Source: Bdellovibrionaceae bacterium UBA3535 (lineage in GTDB: Bacteria; Bdellovibrionota; Bdellovibrionia; Bdellovibrionales; UBA840). From it: a stretch of DNA of 64,000 nucleotides. Made by a program: the position numbers and the translations under genes. Positions 1 to 8,594 of the stretch are shown here, piece by piece. Each line of letters opens with the position of its first letter. Within the stretch, counting starts at the first letter, position 1. The DNA lies in NCBI GenBank assembly GCA_002376845.1, contig DFOS01000015.1:62001-126000 (forward strand), in the 5' to 3' direction. Under the pieces are notes generated by a model, which was not told where the DNA came from, searched no databases, and saw only the letters and a program-made list of their open reading frames with translations.

Positions 1-204
1 GGCGTTTGCCTCAGCACCAGCACCGACATTTATATCACCAAGACTTCCACCACCTGTCCCATTATCATCGCAAAATGGCGGATTCCCATTACCAGGATTA
101 TTACAAGGCCCTTTGTTATTGGTGGCTTGGGCAGCATTGCTGACTAGAAAAATAGATAAGCATATTATAATTGATAAATTTGTACGGATTGAGCTATTGC
201 GCAC
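1..204 (-). CDS. Small exported protein of unknown function, 3' part outside window
   Basis: Reading from a GTG start at 204 there is an open frame of 68 codons running off the left edge. A GGGGGGA ribosome-binding site sits just upstream. The N terminus is a plain Sec signal peptide (hydrophobic IIICLSIFLVS, likely cut after SNAAQA). The mature part begins with a Gly/Asn/Pro-rich stretch containing two cysteines (GPCNNPGNGNPPFCDD). I do not recognise a family. It reads in the same direction as the lipoprotein gene to its right, with a terminator between them, so it is probably a separate transcript. Confidence 0.6.
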   Translation of the reverse strand, partial: MRNSSIRTNLSIIICLSIFLVSNAAQATNNKGPCNNPGNGNPPFCDDNGTGGGSLGDINVGAGAEANA

Positions 205-295
205 GATTCCCCCCTTTTGTCGTCTAACGAAATAACTCAAAAATTTTTAAAGCTCATGGAGGAAGTGAGGTTGTGAAATTAATATAAAACACCAT

Positions 296-328
296 AAAAA
301 AAGCTCCATGCGACATGAAGCTTTTTTT
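296..328 (-). terminator. Intrinsic terminator after the Asn/Asp-rich lipoprotein gene
   Basis: AAAAAAAGCT (296-305) pairs with AGCTTTTTTT (319-328), and inside it CATG (307-310) pairs with CATG (314-317) around a CGA loop. The A and T runs at the ends give a poly-U tail in either direction, so it could work both ways. It lies 26 bases past the stop codon at 354. Confidence 0.8.
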
Positions 329-353
329 AATATTGCTTAAATAAAGGAGTGAC

Positions 354-884
354 TTATCGAGTTGCTGTGAACTCTACACTTTCACATTGAATGCATGGAG
401 GCGCAGGGCTCACTCGCAATCGCTCAGGGGTAACCTCAATACCATCTACATATATGCATTGTTGGTAGTCTTGGATCTCTTCATAGGTATCCAATAAGTC
501 TTGAAGTCCGTTGTATCGACCTTCCATAAAACCCTGCGGACAATCTATAACGGCATAGTTTAGGTATTCTGTATCCACATTACCGTTGTCATTGCCACCA
601 TCATTGTCGTTTCCACCGCCACTATTGTTTCCACTATCATTGCCATCATTGTCGTTGCCAGTATTATTGCCGTCATTATTGCCGTTTGAGTTGTCCGGGT
701 TATCATTGTTGTTGGTATCCCCGCCATCATCAGGTAGATTGCCGTTAGTATCAGCAACATCGGATGGACTGAAGCTAACGTTGCTCTCGTTCTCGGATAG
801 GCCCAATTGGCCGCAGTTTTGGTAAATTACGAGTAAAGAGGCGGATAAAATAAAAAATGCGACTATATTCCATTTTATTTTCAT
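354..884 (-). CDS. Lipoprotein with YQNCG lipobox and Asn/Asp/Gly-rich linker
   Basis: This encodes 176 residues. The signal peptide (hydrophobic IVAFFILSASLLVI) ends in YQNCG, a lipobox-like ending I associate with Bdellovibrio lipoproteins; the Cys at residue 24 would be lipidated. Residues about 45-104 are an extreme Asn/Asp/Gly-rich repeat made largely of GND, NDG and GGN units, probably a disordered spacer or a calcium-binding tether. The C-terminal 70 residues are compact with four cysteines (DCPQGF, QQCIY, PPCIQC) and look like a small disulfide-bonded surface domain. The start is supported by GAGGAG before the ATG. Function unknown. Confidence 0.8.
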   Translation of the reverse strand: MKIKWNIVAFFILSASLLVIYQNCGQLGLSENESNVSFSPSDVADTNGNLPDDGGDTNNNDNPDNSNGNNDGNNTGNDNDGNDSGNNSGGGNDNDGGNDNGNVDTEYLNYAVIDCPQGFMEGRYNGLQDLLDTYEEIQDYQQCIYVDGIEVTPERLRVSPAPPCIQCESVEFTATR

Positions 885-976
885 AAGTTAACTCCTCATG
901 TATTATTTCGGCACAATACTGCTAAAACTTTAGTCTAGTTAGTATTTCATGCTAAGTACTTAAAATCACTGGGAAT

Positions 977-2422
977 TCAATCTTTTCCCAATGCCATCTT
1001 TATGGCCTCGTAGGCATTTACCATGCCGTAGCCAAAAGCAGCGTTGGGATGGCCGCTACCATCATAGGGGCCGCAAGTTTTTTTACTAGCAATGGGATCA
1101 GCACTTAAAGTTAGGATCTCCCTTGTGCTAGCAATGTCGCCGATCAATTCTGGTGCCGCTGACCACAATAATGCAATCACGCCCACAACATGAGGGGATG
1201 CCATGGAAGTTCCGGATTTGTCGGTGTAGGAATCCTTACCAGCACTAACAGAAGAAACCACAAGTGTGCCTGGTGCGGTGATGGTAGGCCCAATTTTTTG
1301 ATGAAAAGTAGAGGGGCCACGGCTAGAAAAAACAGCAATATCATCAATGAAGCGATTGTAAGCCCCGACGGAAATCAGTGTGTCGGTATAATATCCTGGA
1401 GGCGAGTTGATGGTTCCACAGGAAGGCCCGTCATTGCTAGCCGCTGCTACCACCATAATGCCCGCTGCTTGTACGTTTTGAATGGCTTGTAAGAACTCGC
1501 CGCCAGTGCAGCCTTCTGAAGGCGGACAGCTCCAAGAATTGTTAACTATGTGCGGTGCCATTGCTGGTTTGCCATCTTTTCTAGGATCGCCTCCATAGGG
1601 ATAAGGTGCTAAAAAGAATTCAAAGCATTCCAAGTAAGTCGCAACACTGCCCACACCGTAATCCATATTGCGGCAACCAATCCACTTTGCTTCAGGAGCT
1701 ACACCAATTTGATAATCACTACCGCCGTCTCCAACCATAGTCCCCATGGTGTGGGTTCCATGATCCTTATCGTCGCAAGGAGATGCGGAAGAGCTGCCGC
1801 AGCGTCGCGAAGAAGAATTGTGAATGGCATCGTGCCAATGGTAATCGTGTTGTACGCCAAATTCCGAATAGCCGCGGTACCTAGTTTTAATTGCGTTGTG
1901 TTGCCAATAAAAACCAGTATCTTGTCCGGCTACGACAATGCCGTTTCCTTTAGTACCAAATTCTTGCCAAGCTTTGTCGGCTTTGATGATTTGTAAAGGT
2001 CTGCGTGGCTCCAGTATTTTTGCTGACGGCATTTTAGCTGTGTCGGGCAAACTGAGTTTTGCCGCCGCGTTTAGACCCACTTGTTTGATTCCATGAAGCT
2101 GGCGTAATTTTGCAAGGGAGCTGCGATCCAGGTTTTTAACCAAGACCGCATTTTCAATATAAAAAGGGCGATAGTCCCACTTTTGCTCCTCCAAAAACTG
2201 AATTAAATCTTTTTGACTTCTTTCTGCAGTTTCAACCAACTGATTGTAAACATAATGAATGCGAGCTTCACGCTGAGTATATAGATAGGACAAACTAAGA
2301 TCCGCTTTTTCCTCGAGATAAACCATAACATCCACGCGGTCTTGGTTTTGTAGTTTGGCCTCTAGGCCGGCGCTAAAAAAAGATTGCGACCATAAAAGGG
2401 TCGTAAATAGAAAATAAAACAA
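977..2422 (-). CDS. Secreted subtilisin-like serine protease (peptidase family S8)
   Basis: 481 residues. The catalytic triad is visible: Asp168 (AGQDTG), His221 (DHGTHTMG) and Ser406 (SGTSMASPH); Asn330 (AASNDGP) fits the oxyanion position. A signal peptide covers about residues 1-22 and is followed by about 120 residues that resemble an inhibitory propeptide (VMVYLEEKA near its start). Eight or so cysteines in the catalytic domain suggest disulfides and a periplasmic or extracellular site. The start codon is TTG, placed by AAGGAGG four bases upstream. It ends soon after the catalytic domain with no added C-terminal module, unlike the second S8 protease at 42.7 kb. Confidence 0.93.
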   Translation of the reverse strand: MFYFLFTTLLWSQSFFSAGLEAKLQNQDRVDVMVYLEEKADLSLSYLYTQREARIHYVYNQLVETAERSQKDLIQFLEEQKWDYRPFYIENAVLVKNLDRSSLAKLRQLHGIKQVGLNAAAKLSLPDTAKMPSAKILEPRRPLQIIKADKAWQEFGTKGNGIVVAGQDTGFYWQHNAIKTRYRGYSEFGVQHDYHWHDAIHNSSSRRCGSSSASPCDDKDHGTHTMGTMVGDGGSDYQIGVAPEAKWIGCRNMDYGVGSVATYLECFEFFLAPYPYGGDPRKDGKPAMAPHIVNNSWSCPPSEGCTGGEFLQAIQNVQAAGIMVVAAASNDGPSCGTINSPPGYYTDTLISVGAYNRFIDDIAVFSSRGPSTFHQKIGPTITAPGTLVVSSVSAGKDSYTDKSGTSMASPHVVGVIALLWSAAPELIGDIASTREILTLSADPIASKKTCGPYDGSGHPNAAFGYGMVNAYEAIKMALGKD

Positions 2423-2549
2423 TGCTCCTCCTTGAATACAAAGAAAAGCATAGCCTCCTCGTCTGTACTTTGTCTAAATGGGCTGCGTAGCATTATTGCT
2501 ATTTTTTAACTTTAGGGATTCAATAAAGGCAATATTGTGGGGGAGAAAT

Positions 2550-3083
2550 ATGAAAGCCTTTCTTGTTTTTTTATCATTATTTTCGGTAAAAGCTTTTGCC
2601 ATAGAAACTGTGGAATACGTGGATTTAAGTCGTTATGTCGGTACATGGTACCAAGTAGCCAACAAGCCGCAGTGGTTTGAGCCAGATGTATGTGTTTGTG
2701 CAAGACAAAGTCTCACCCCATTAGAATCGGGACTTGTTGGAGTTTACAACTCATGTAATGAAGATGGTCCCAAGGGAAAGATTAACGACATTCAAGGTAC
2801 AGCAGAAAACGACGATCCCCAAACCAACTCAAAGTTTGTTGTGGATTTTGGTCTGCCATTTAAAGGTTCCTATTGGATCATTGGATTGGATGAAGAATAT
2901 CGTTGGGCAGTAGTTAGCGATAAACGGGGCCGGTCCTTGTACATTTTGTCGAAAACTCCCTATTTAGCAGAGGATCTTTACCAAGCAGCATTAGAAGCTG
3001 CTAGCCAGCAAGTCTCTTTGGAGGGCTTAGAAGAAACCTACCATGGAGAGGATTGTGCTTACCCGCAAGTACCTAGGCAATAG
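2550..3083 (+). CDS. Secreted lipocalin, Blc/apolipoprotein-D type
   Basis: 177 residues from the ATG at 2550, chosen because GGGGGAG lies just before it and because it gives a clean signal peptide (MKAFLVFLSLFSVKAFA). An in-frame ATG 24 codons upstream lacks both. The lipocalin GxW motif is present as YVGTWYQ, and the later YRWAVVSDKRGRSLYILSKTP block closely follows the bacterial lipocalin Blc. Family members bind lipids or other hydrophobic ligands, often under envelope stress. There is no lipobox Cys, so this one is soluble periplasmic or secreted rather than an outer-membrane lipoprotein. It is divergent from the S8 protease. Confidence 0.9.
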   Translation: MKAFLVFLSLFSVKAFAIETVEYVDLSRYVGTWYQVANKPQWFEPDVCVCARQSLTPLESGLVGVYNSCNEDGPKGKINDIQGTAENDDPQTNSKFVVDFGLPFKGSYWIIGLDEEYRWAVVSDKRGRSLYILSKTPYLAEDLYQAALEAASQQVSLEGLEETYHGEDCAYPQVPRQ

Positions 3084-3144
3084 TCTAGGAGCTCTTGCAC
3101 TCCCTTAGCTCTGGATTAGCATCAAAGAACAGATAGGAGATTTT

Positions 3145-4059
3145 ATGAGATATATCTTTGTTTTATTGATGCTTTTTGCCTTGCCCTTATCAGCAAGCTT
3201 TTTACCTCTTGATTATGAGGTGGATTTGAAAAGCCTGCCTCAGGGGGAGCCGAATATGACCAAGGCGGAATTTGACGAGCTAATTCGAGATGTCAGCGAG
3301 AAGCACAAAGCGATTGTTAGTGAGCATGGCGGTAGACTAAGCATTGCCGGTCGTTGGAATGAAGAAAAGCCCAATGCTCGTGCCACGCAGATGTTTGGCA
3401 TGTGGCGCATCGAAATCACCGGCGGCTTGGCGCGTAGGCCGGAGCTAAGTCAAGATGGCTTTACCTTAATTTTATGTCATGAACTCGGACATCATTTGGG
3501 CGGATTCGCTTTTGCTCCCTTGGCACCGGTGCCAATTCCAGTTCCGACCCCCGGCATTGATGTTTGGGCAGCCGTGGAAGGGCAGTCCGATTATTACGCC
3601 ACCCATGTTTGTCCTGAGCGAGTTTGGGGTGAGGAGAAAGCAAAAAATGCGGAATTCCGTAGAACCGCTTCGCAGGAGGTTCGTTCTTTATGTGACTCGG
3701 TTTGGCAGGATGCTGACAGACAAAACCTTTGCTACCGAACGCTTGTAGCCACCGAGTCGATGATTGCCACCATGGCAACCTTAATGAAAAGAGATATGCC
3801 AAGTTTTAGTACGCCAGACCCAGCTGAGGTAGACAAAACCAGTCCGAAACATCCTGACGTTCAATGTCGAATGGATACTAGTTTGCAAGGCGCACTTTGT
3901 ACGCTAGACTTTGATGACAGTGTGATTCCTGGGAAAAAAGTAAGTAGTGGGCCTGATAGTGTTGATGCGGAAAAAGAGGCTTACCAATATACTTGCTCAC
4001 GCTCAGACAATTACACAATAGGTATAAGACCACGATGTTGGTATAAAAACCGTCTTTAA
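3145..4059 (+). CDS. Secreted M48-like zinc metalloprotease
   Basis: 304 residues with a signal peptide (about 1-18). A zinc-protease motif HELGH spans residues 112-116 (CHELGHHLGG). The EGQSD at 145-149 sits where M48-type proteases carry an ExxxD motif that gives the third zinc ligand. A proline-rich loop (PLAPVPIPVPTPG) separates the two. At least eight cysteines lie downstream, consistent with export. I infer a periplasmic or extracellular protease; exact family is uncertain. The gene follows the lipocalin by 61 bases and precedes a small secreted protein by 12, so the three may be co-transcribed. Confidence 0.75.
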   Translation: MRYIFVLLMLFALPLSASFLPLDYEVDLKSLPQGEPNMTKAEFDELIRDVSEKHKAIVSEHGGRLSIAGRWNEEKPNARATQMFGMWRIEITGGLARRPELSQDGFTLILCHELGHHLGGFAFAPLAPVPIPVPTPGIDVWAAVEGQSDYYATHVCPERVWGEEKAKNAEFRRTASQEVRSLCDSVWQDADRQNLCYRTLVATESMIATMATLMKRDMPSFSTPDPAEVDKTSPKHPDVQCRMDTSLQGALCTLDFDDSVIPGKKVSSGPDSVDAEKEAYQYTCSRSDNYTIGIRPRCWYKNRL

Positions 4060-4071
4060 GGAGGACAAAAA

Positions 4072-4527
4072 ATGAAAGGATTCATTACCTTTATAATAAC
4101 TTTTTTAGGTTTATCAGTAGCTCAGGCATACCCACCAGCATTTATGGGTGTTTGGGAAGGTGAGGGCACATATATCTTAAATTCCGATATCACTAATTGC
4201 TCTTACTTTAACCTCAACTTTTCAGCAAATATGAATAGCTTTACATTTGTTGATGGAGTGCGTGAGTGTGAAAAGCATAGTGAGCAGTTCTATCCAGTTA
4301 CAGTACAGTACCGTGATGGTAAATTGTACTTTGGTAGCCAGGTTGTAGGTTCTTATTCAGAAAATTATATGGAAATGCGTTTTAGCGCTCCTGAAGAAAA
4401 TGGCATTCGTCATTGGCGCATGAGTATGCGTTTAGAGGGGGATCACCTGGTTTACGAAGAAAGCCGTACAATGAATGATGAAACAACGCCCATGATTAGT
4501 TTTGCTGGTGTCTTGATTCGTCAATAA
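4072..4527 (+). CDS. Small secreted protein, possibly calycin-like
   Basis: 151 residues with a clear signal peptide (MKGFITFIITFLGLSVAQA). The mature protein starts with FMGVWEGEGTYI, which resembles the GxWxGxG opening strand of nitrobindin/lipocalin-type barrels, and the rest has alternating polar and hydrophobic beta-strand patterns. That makes a small beta-barrel possible but not shown. Two cysteines (NCSY, VRECEK) may pair. AAGGAGG precedes the start and the gene sits 12 bases after the zinc protease. Function unknown. Confidence 0.7.
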   Translation: MKGFITFIITFLGLSVAQAYPPAFMGVWEGEGTYILNSDITNCSYFNLNFSANMNSFTFVDGVRECEKHSEQFYPVTVQYRDGKLYFGSQVVGSYSENYMEMRFSAPEENGIRHWRMSMRLEGDHLVYEESRTMNDETTPMISFAGVLIRQ

Positions 4528-4544
4528 AATCTCTTGGGGGGGAT

Positions 4545-5432
4545 ATGAAATTACTTTTAGCAAGTATATGCTTTGTGTTATCGGCAACGGCTTTTGCGTT
4601 GCCGCCGCAGCCAACAGACCCAAATCATCCAGGTAGTGCTACCTATGATTATGGAGTTTCTCATGAAAAGTTAAAAATCATGGGTCGAGATGTGGATGTC
4701 TTTTTACCGCGGGCAGGAGCGTTCGAAAGAGAATCCTTTCCCGTAGTGGTTTTTGGCCATGGTCAGGCAATAAAAGTAGACGGCTATGAAATGACTTTTG
4801 AGCATCTGGCAAAACGCGGAATAGCGGTTATCCATCCCATGTATGATTCGGGCTTCTTTGACCGTAAGTGGCGTCGAATGGCAGCCGATTACAATCAATT
4901 GGTGGATGCTGTTTTGCAGCGCTATGAACAGCTAAATCCTGAGCAACTAATTTATGCGGGTCACTCCAAGGGAGCTTATATAGCTCTAATGGCAGCTGGC
5001 GCGCCAAATTTAAAAGTGGTGCCTAAGTCTTTGGTGCTCTTTGCCCCTGCAGGTATGGATGATGACTACATCAATAAGTTGGATAAAAACACGGCAGTTT
5101 CTATTATTTATGGAGAAGCAGATAGCATTATCGGTAGAGACTTGATTGATCGAATCTATAAATTAGCACCTGTGGAGCGCAAACAGCTTTTAATTGTTAA
5201 TAGTTACTCTGGCTTGAGTGCTGATCATTATATACCATTAAATCGTTCTTATATTTTTGGTGGACGAGATGGAATAGGGGCTTTTCACTACCATGGAGTA
5301 TGGAAGTGGTTAATGGGCGCCGCATGGGATGTGCAGGAGGGAGCAAGAGCTTCGAATTCTTTTCTTTATGGAGAGGATGCTCTATCTAGCGGTGATAGCA
5401 ATGTACGCCATGAAATCTTTAGAAGTTGGTAA
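4545..5432 (+). CDS. Secreted alpha/beta hydrolase
   Basis: 295 residues with a signal peptide (MKLLLASICFVLSATAFA). The alpha/beta hydrolase core is visible: oxyanion region VVVFGHGQ, nucleophile elbow GHSKG with Ser141, likely acid Asp193 in YGEADSI, and His228 in SADHY. The layout resembles the dienelactone-hydrolase/cutinase-like group, so esterase or lipase activity is likely; the substrate is unknown. It begins 17 bases after the preceding gene, behind a GGGGGG ribosome-binding site, and is followed by a strong terminator. Confidence 0.82.
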   Translation: MKLLLASICFVLSATAFALPPQPTDPNHPGSATYDYGVSHEKLKIMGRDVDVFLPRAGAFERESFPVVVFGHGQAIKVDGYEMTFEHLAKRGIAVIHPMYDSGFFDRKWRRMAADYNQLVDAVLQRYEQLNPEQLIYAGHSKGAYIALMAAGAPNLKVVPKSLVLFAPAGMDDDYINKLDKNTAVSIIYGEADSIIGRDLIDRIYKLAPVERKQLLIVNSYSGLSADHYIPLNRSYIFGGRDGIGAFHYHGVWKWLMGAAWDVQEGARASNSFLYGEDALSSGDSNVRHEIFRSW

Positions 5433-5471
5433 TGTATAAAAGTAAATTTCAAAAGGGTATTCCCTAATCAG

Positions 5472-5497
5472 GCCCGGCAATCGCCGGGCTCTTTTTT
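5472..5497 (+). terminator. Rho-independent terminator after the alpha/beta hydrolase
   Basis: A perfect 7-bp stem GCCCGGC / GCCGGGC (5472-5478, 5483-5489) with an AATC loop is followed by CTTTTTT. It closes the 2.5-5.4 kb run of secreted-protein genes. Confidence 0.93.
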
Positions 5498-5596
5498 AGA
5501 AAGAAATATTAAAAAAGAAAACAATGGTCACCCGGACTCTTATATGGCAAAAACAGCCTATTCAGGATGTAAATTAAAAAGCGATAGGCCAAAATC

Positions 5597-6301
5597 ATGA
5601 GAGTAAGATACAAAATAAAGACAAAAAATGTTCGAAGGTTGTTAATTATGGCACTTTTTTCTCTACAAAAGGCATGCAGTGTATTTGGAGTCAATACGGT
5701 AGAAACTCTTGAATACGATGTGCTTTTACAAAACAAGAATAAAGAAATTCGTTCGTACAAAGAATACATTGTGGCTAAAGTTACTGTGGATAAAACAGAG
5801 GAGTCTGATAGCGAGGCATTTCGTATTTTGGCGGGCTATATTTTTGGCGACAATACGGCAAAACAAAAAATTGATATGACTTCTCCTGTAATCACGCAGG
5901 AGGATCGAAGTGAAAAGATTGCCATGACGGCACCTGTTTTAATTGAAAAGCAGGGCAATACCAAGGAGACCATGTCTTTTAGTATGCCTTCTAAATACAA
6001 AATGCAGGATCTGCCTGAGCCCAAGGATAAGAGGATCAGTTTTGCTAAAGTGCCAGCGCATATGGTAGCTGCGATTCGTTATTCTGGTTTGCGGGACAGA
6101 GAAAAACGTCTTCGTAATGAAAAAGAGCTAATGGATTGGTTGGAATCACTTGAAGACTATCAGCTGGACGGCGAGGCGAAGTACGCGGGTTACAATCCGC
6201 CTTGGACACTGCCGTTTTTTCGTCGCAATGAGGTTTTGATCCCCGTGAAGCGAATTAAAGTAGTTGCGCCAAATAGTAAAACAGTGGAATCCCCACAGTA
6301 A
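5597..6301 (+). CDS. SOUL haem-binding family protein
   Basis: 234 residues. SOUL-family blocks are present: an opening TVETLEYDVL, the paired IDMTSPV and IAMTAPV motifs, and the late KVPAHMVAAIRYSG segment. Family members bind haem or tetrapyrroles; the bacterial role is not settled. The N terminus is basic and then hydrophobic (RRLLIMALFSLQKAC), which may be a membrane anchor or an atypical lipoprotein signal. No ribosome-binding site is convincing at 5597; an in-frame ATG at 5648 has AAGG nine bases upstream. The 3' end overlaps the convergent permease gene by 47 bases. Confidence 0.88.
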   Translation: MRVRYKIKTKNVRRLLIMALFSLQKACSVFGVNTVETLEYDVLLQNKNKEIRSYKEYIVAKVTVDKTEESDSEAFRILAGYIFGDNTAKQKIDMTSPVITQEDRSEKIAMTAPVLIEKQGNTKETMSFSMPSKYKMQDLPEPKDKRISFAKVPAHMVAAIRYSGLRDREKRLRNEKELMDWLESLEDYQLDGEAKYAGYNPPWTLPFFRRNEVLIPVKRIKVVAPNSKTVESPQ

Positions 6302-7193
6302 TATTAAAAGGAAAAGTGATCGCCAAGGAAGCTGTTAAATATAAGGTGGGGCTGGCTTCTGGTACCGCAATTTTCATGGCACTTGGAGCGGCGATATAGG
6401 AACTACTAGCAGCAAGAATTGCTAACAAATGGGCACCACCTGTACTCATGCCAACAGCTTTTGCTACAAATAAGCCCAGCGCACCCGAAATCAAAGGCAT
6501 GGTAATGGCAAAAATGGCAAGAATGATACCAGCCTTTTTTAAGTGCGACATTTGTTGCGAAGTCATTACGCCCATTTCTAGTAAGAATAAGGCAAGGAAA
6601 CCTTTAAATAAATCTACAAAGAGCGGATCTAGGGGCTGCATTTTTTCTGCACCGGCAACATAGCCAATCAAAAGCCCTCCTCCTAAAAGAAAAATACTTT
6701 TACCAAAAAAGATGTCCTCTAGAAGTTTTTTCTTCGTCTCCACGTTCTTAAAGCCACCTTTAGCTAGGTAAACCCCCACACAGAGGGCGGGGATTTCTAA
6801 AACTACCATAAGGGTAGTGATATAGGCCTCGTAACTTTCTCCTAAGCTTTCTAGGTAAGATAGGGCTGTAGCAAAGGTCACGGCGCTAACGGATCCATAG
6901 TGAGCGGCAATGGCGCCTGCATTCACACGAGAAAATTTCTTTGTGGCTATTAAATAGTAATAGGCAATGATAGGTACGCAAACGCCGATAAATACAGTTC
7001 CGTAAAGAGCGGGCAAGAAATCTTGAATATTGGTTTTAGAAAGCTGTACGCCACCTTTTAGGCCAATGGCCAAGAGTAGGTACATACTGACAAATTCATA
7101 GGAGCTTTTAGGCAATTTGAGGTCGGATTTAACTAGACCGGCAACAAGCCCAACAAGAAAACATAAAATGGTAGGATCGAGTAGGTTTTGCAA
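6255..7193 (-). CDS. sbtA: Sodium-dependent bicarbonate permease, SbtA family
   Basis: About 312 residues with around ten hydrophobic segments. The sequence matches the SbtA/DUF897 family in order: LLDPTILCFLVGLVAG near the N terminus, LLAIGLKGGVQLS, GSVSAVTFATALSYLE and SSSYIAAPSAMKIAVPEA near the end. Cyanobacterial SbtA imports bicarbonate with sodium; the substrate in heterotrophs is less certain. I chose the TTG at 7193 because GAGGGGG lies six bases upstream, whereas the ATG pair at 7211 has no such site. It lies downstream of nhaA, which would restore the sodium gradient it uses, and may be part of the same transcript. Confidence 0.85.
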   Translation of the reverse strand: MQNLLDPTILCFLVGLVAGLVKSDLKLPKSSYEFVSMYLLLAIGLKGGVQLSKTNIQDFLPALYGTVFIGVCVPIIAYYYLIATKKFSRVNAGAIAAHYGSVSAVTFATALSYLESLGESYEAYITTLMVVLEIPALCVGVYLAKGGFKNVETKKKLLEDIFFGKSIFLLGGGLLIGYVAGAEKMQPLDPLFVDLFKGFLALFLLEMGVMTSQQMSHLKKAGIILAIFAITMPLISGALGLFVAKAVGMSTGGAHLLAILAASSSYIAAPSAMKIAVPEASPTLYLTASLAITFPFNITVGIPLFYYLAQLL

Positions 7194-7288
7194 GCGTTGC
7201 CCCCTCATCATTAATAGGGGATTCTTGGGGGCTTTGCAAAGTGAAAATGAAAACCATCGGTTCTACTATGGAAGTTTACCGCTTGCGA

Positions 7289-7312
7289 CAGGTATTTATT
7301 AAAAAATACCTG
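7289..7312. repeat. Perfect inverted repeat between nhaA and sbtA
   Basis: CAGGTATTT (7289-7297) and AAATACCTG (7304-7312) form a 9-bp stem around a 6-base loop. There is no T run after it on either strand, so it is not a standard terminator. It could be an operator for sbtA or an mRNA-processing hairpin. Confidence 0.45.
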
Positions 7313-7334
7313 CTGTTTGAATGGCTCGAAAAAA

Positions 7335-8561
7335 TTATTTCACATTTTTTGTGCTGATATAAGTTAAGCTCAATCCAAGTACCATCGCAATAATAGAACC
7401 AGTAAGAATCCCTAATTTGGAGTAGGCTTCCACATCCATTCCTGTAAAGGCGAGGCTACTAATAAATAGCGACATAGTAAAACCAATACCAGCCAGAAAA
7501 CCAACACTAAATACTTGCGACCAAGTAATGTCCTTAGGCTTTTCTGCGATCTTTAATTTTGTTGCAGTAAAGGTCAGCAAGGTAATGCCAATGGGATTAC
7601 CCAAAACTAATCCAAGTATTATACCGAGACTTACGGGGTTTTGAAAAACATCCATTAAACCGATACCTTGCACGGAAACACCGGCATTAAAAAAAGCAAA
7701 TATCGGCATAATTAAAAATGCCGACCAGGGATGTAGTGCATGAATGTATTCATCTACCATGGAGCGACTTTTATCCAATTTACCTTCTTGTGTTAATCGA
7801 TAGGTCGGGGTTAAAAAGGCCAACATAACACCCGCTATGGTGGCATGCACACCTGATTTTAAGAAGCAAAACCATGTAACAAGTCCAAGTGCTAAACCAA
7901 TGGCAATATTTCGAAGACCAGAAAAGTTCAATAAAAACAGTAGAAACATGGCCAGCCCGGCAAAGCCAAGGTAATTCGAAGCAATTTCCTCAGTATAAAA
8001 AAGAGCGATTACAGAGATAGCACCTAAATCATCAACAATTGCTAAAGCAAGTAGAAAGATTTTTAATGCTACAGGTACGCGCTTGCCTAAAAGAGTTAAT
8101 ATACCTAGTGCAAAAGCAATGTCGGTTGCCATGGGAACGCCCCATGCGTGGGTGTAGCTGCCACCTAAGTTGGTGAATACATAAATTAAAGCCGGAAATA
8201 GCATTCCCCCTATGGCTGCAAATATTGCAAAAGAAGCTTTTTGCGGACTCGAAAGTTCGCCAGATAAAATTTCTCGTTTTATCTCAAGGCCGACCAAATA
8301 AAAGAAGATGGCCATTAATCCATCGTTTACATAGAGAAGCAGGGTTTTTGTTAATTCAAAACCACCAATGCTTACGCTCACTGGAGTGTTAATAAATTGA
8401 AAATACCAACTAGATAGAAAAGAATTGGATGCGATCAGTGCGATGATGGAACTTAAAAGTAAAACAATACCACCGGAAGCTTCAATGTGCATGAATTTAC
8501 GAATCGGCGAAAAGGCATTCTGCATGCCTTCTTTAATCATATTGCCCGCTTTTTTCATCAT
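7335..8561 (-). CDS. nhaA: Na+/H+ antiporter NhaA
   Basis: 408 residues, normal for NhaA, with about 12 membrane segments. The transport residues are intact: Asp177-Asp178 in LAIVDDLGAI match E. coli Asp163-Asp164, and Asp147 in ATDIAFALG matches Asp133. The protein expels sodium in exchange for protons across the inner membrane and matters at high pH or salt. AAGGAG precedes the start. It lies 33 bases downstream of a baeRF3 gene, which itself follows a NhaR-like regulator, so the order nhaR, baeRF3, nhaA suggests control by sodium or pH. Confidence 0.96.
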   Translation of the reverse strand: MMKKAGNMIKEGMQNAFSPIRKFMHIEASGGIVLLLSSIIALIASNSFLSSWYFQFINTPVSVSIGGFELTKTLLLYVNDGLMAIFFYLVGLEIKREILSGELSSPQKASFAIFAAIGGMLFPALIYVFTNLGGSYTHAWGVPMATDIAFALGILTLLGKRVPVALKIFLLALAIVDDLGAISVIALFYTEEIASNYLGFAGLAMFLLFLLNFSGLRNIAIGLALGLVTWFCFLKSGVHATIAGVMLAFLTPTYRLTQEGKLDKSRSMVDEYIHALHPWSAFLIMPIFAFFNAGVSVQGIGLMDVFQNPVSLGIILGLVLGNPIGITLLTFTATKLKIAEKPKDITWSQVFSVGFLAGIGFTMSLFISSLAFTGMDVEAYSKLGILTGSIIAMVLGLSLTYISTKNVK

Positions 8562-8594
8562 TTTCTCCTTTTTCGCGATCTTTTTAAATGCAGA

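Noticed and set aside
586..825. Open frame of 79 codons on the plus strand rich in Leu, Pro and Ser
   Set aside because: It is the reverse of the Asn/Asp/Gly repeat of the lipoprotein gene and its composition follows from that repeat; no ribosome-binding site.
2478..2549. N-terminal extension of the lipocalin starting at 2478
   Set aside because: The extension has no ribosome-binding site and would hide an excellent signal peptide that starts at 2550.
7289..7312. Terminator after nhaA
   Set aside because: A stem of nine pairs is present but no T run follows on either strand, so I list it only as an inverted repeat.
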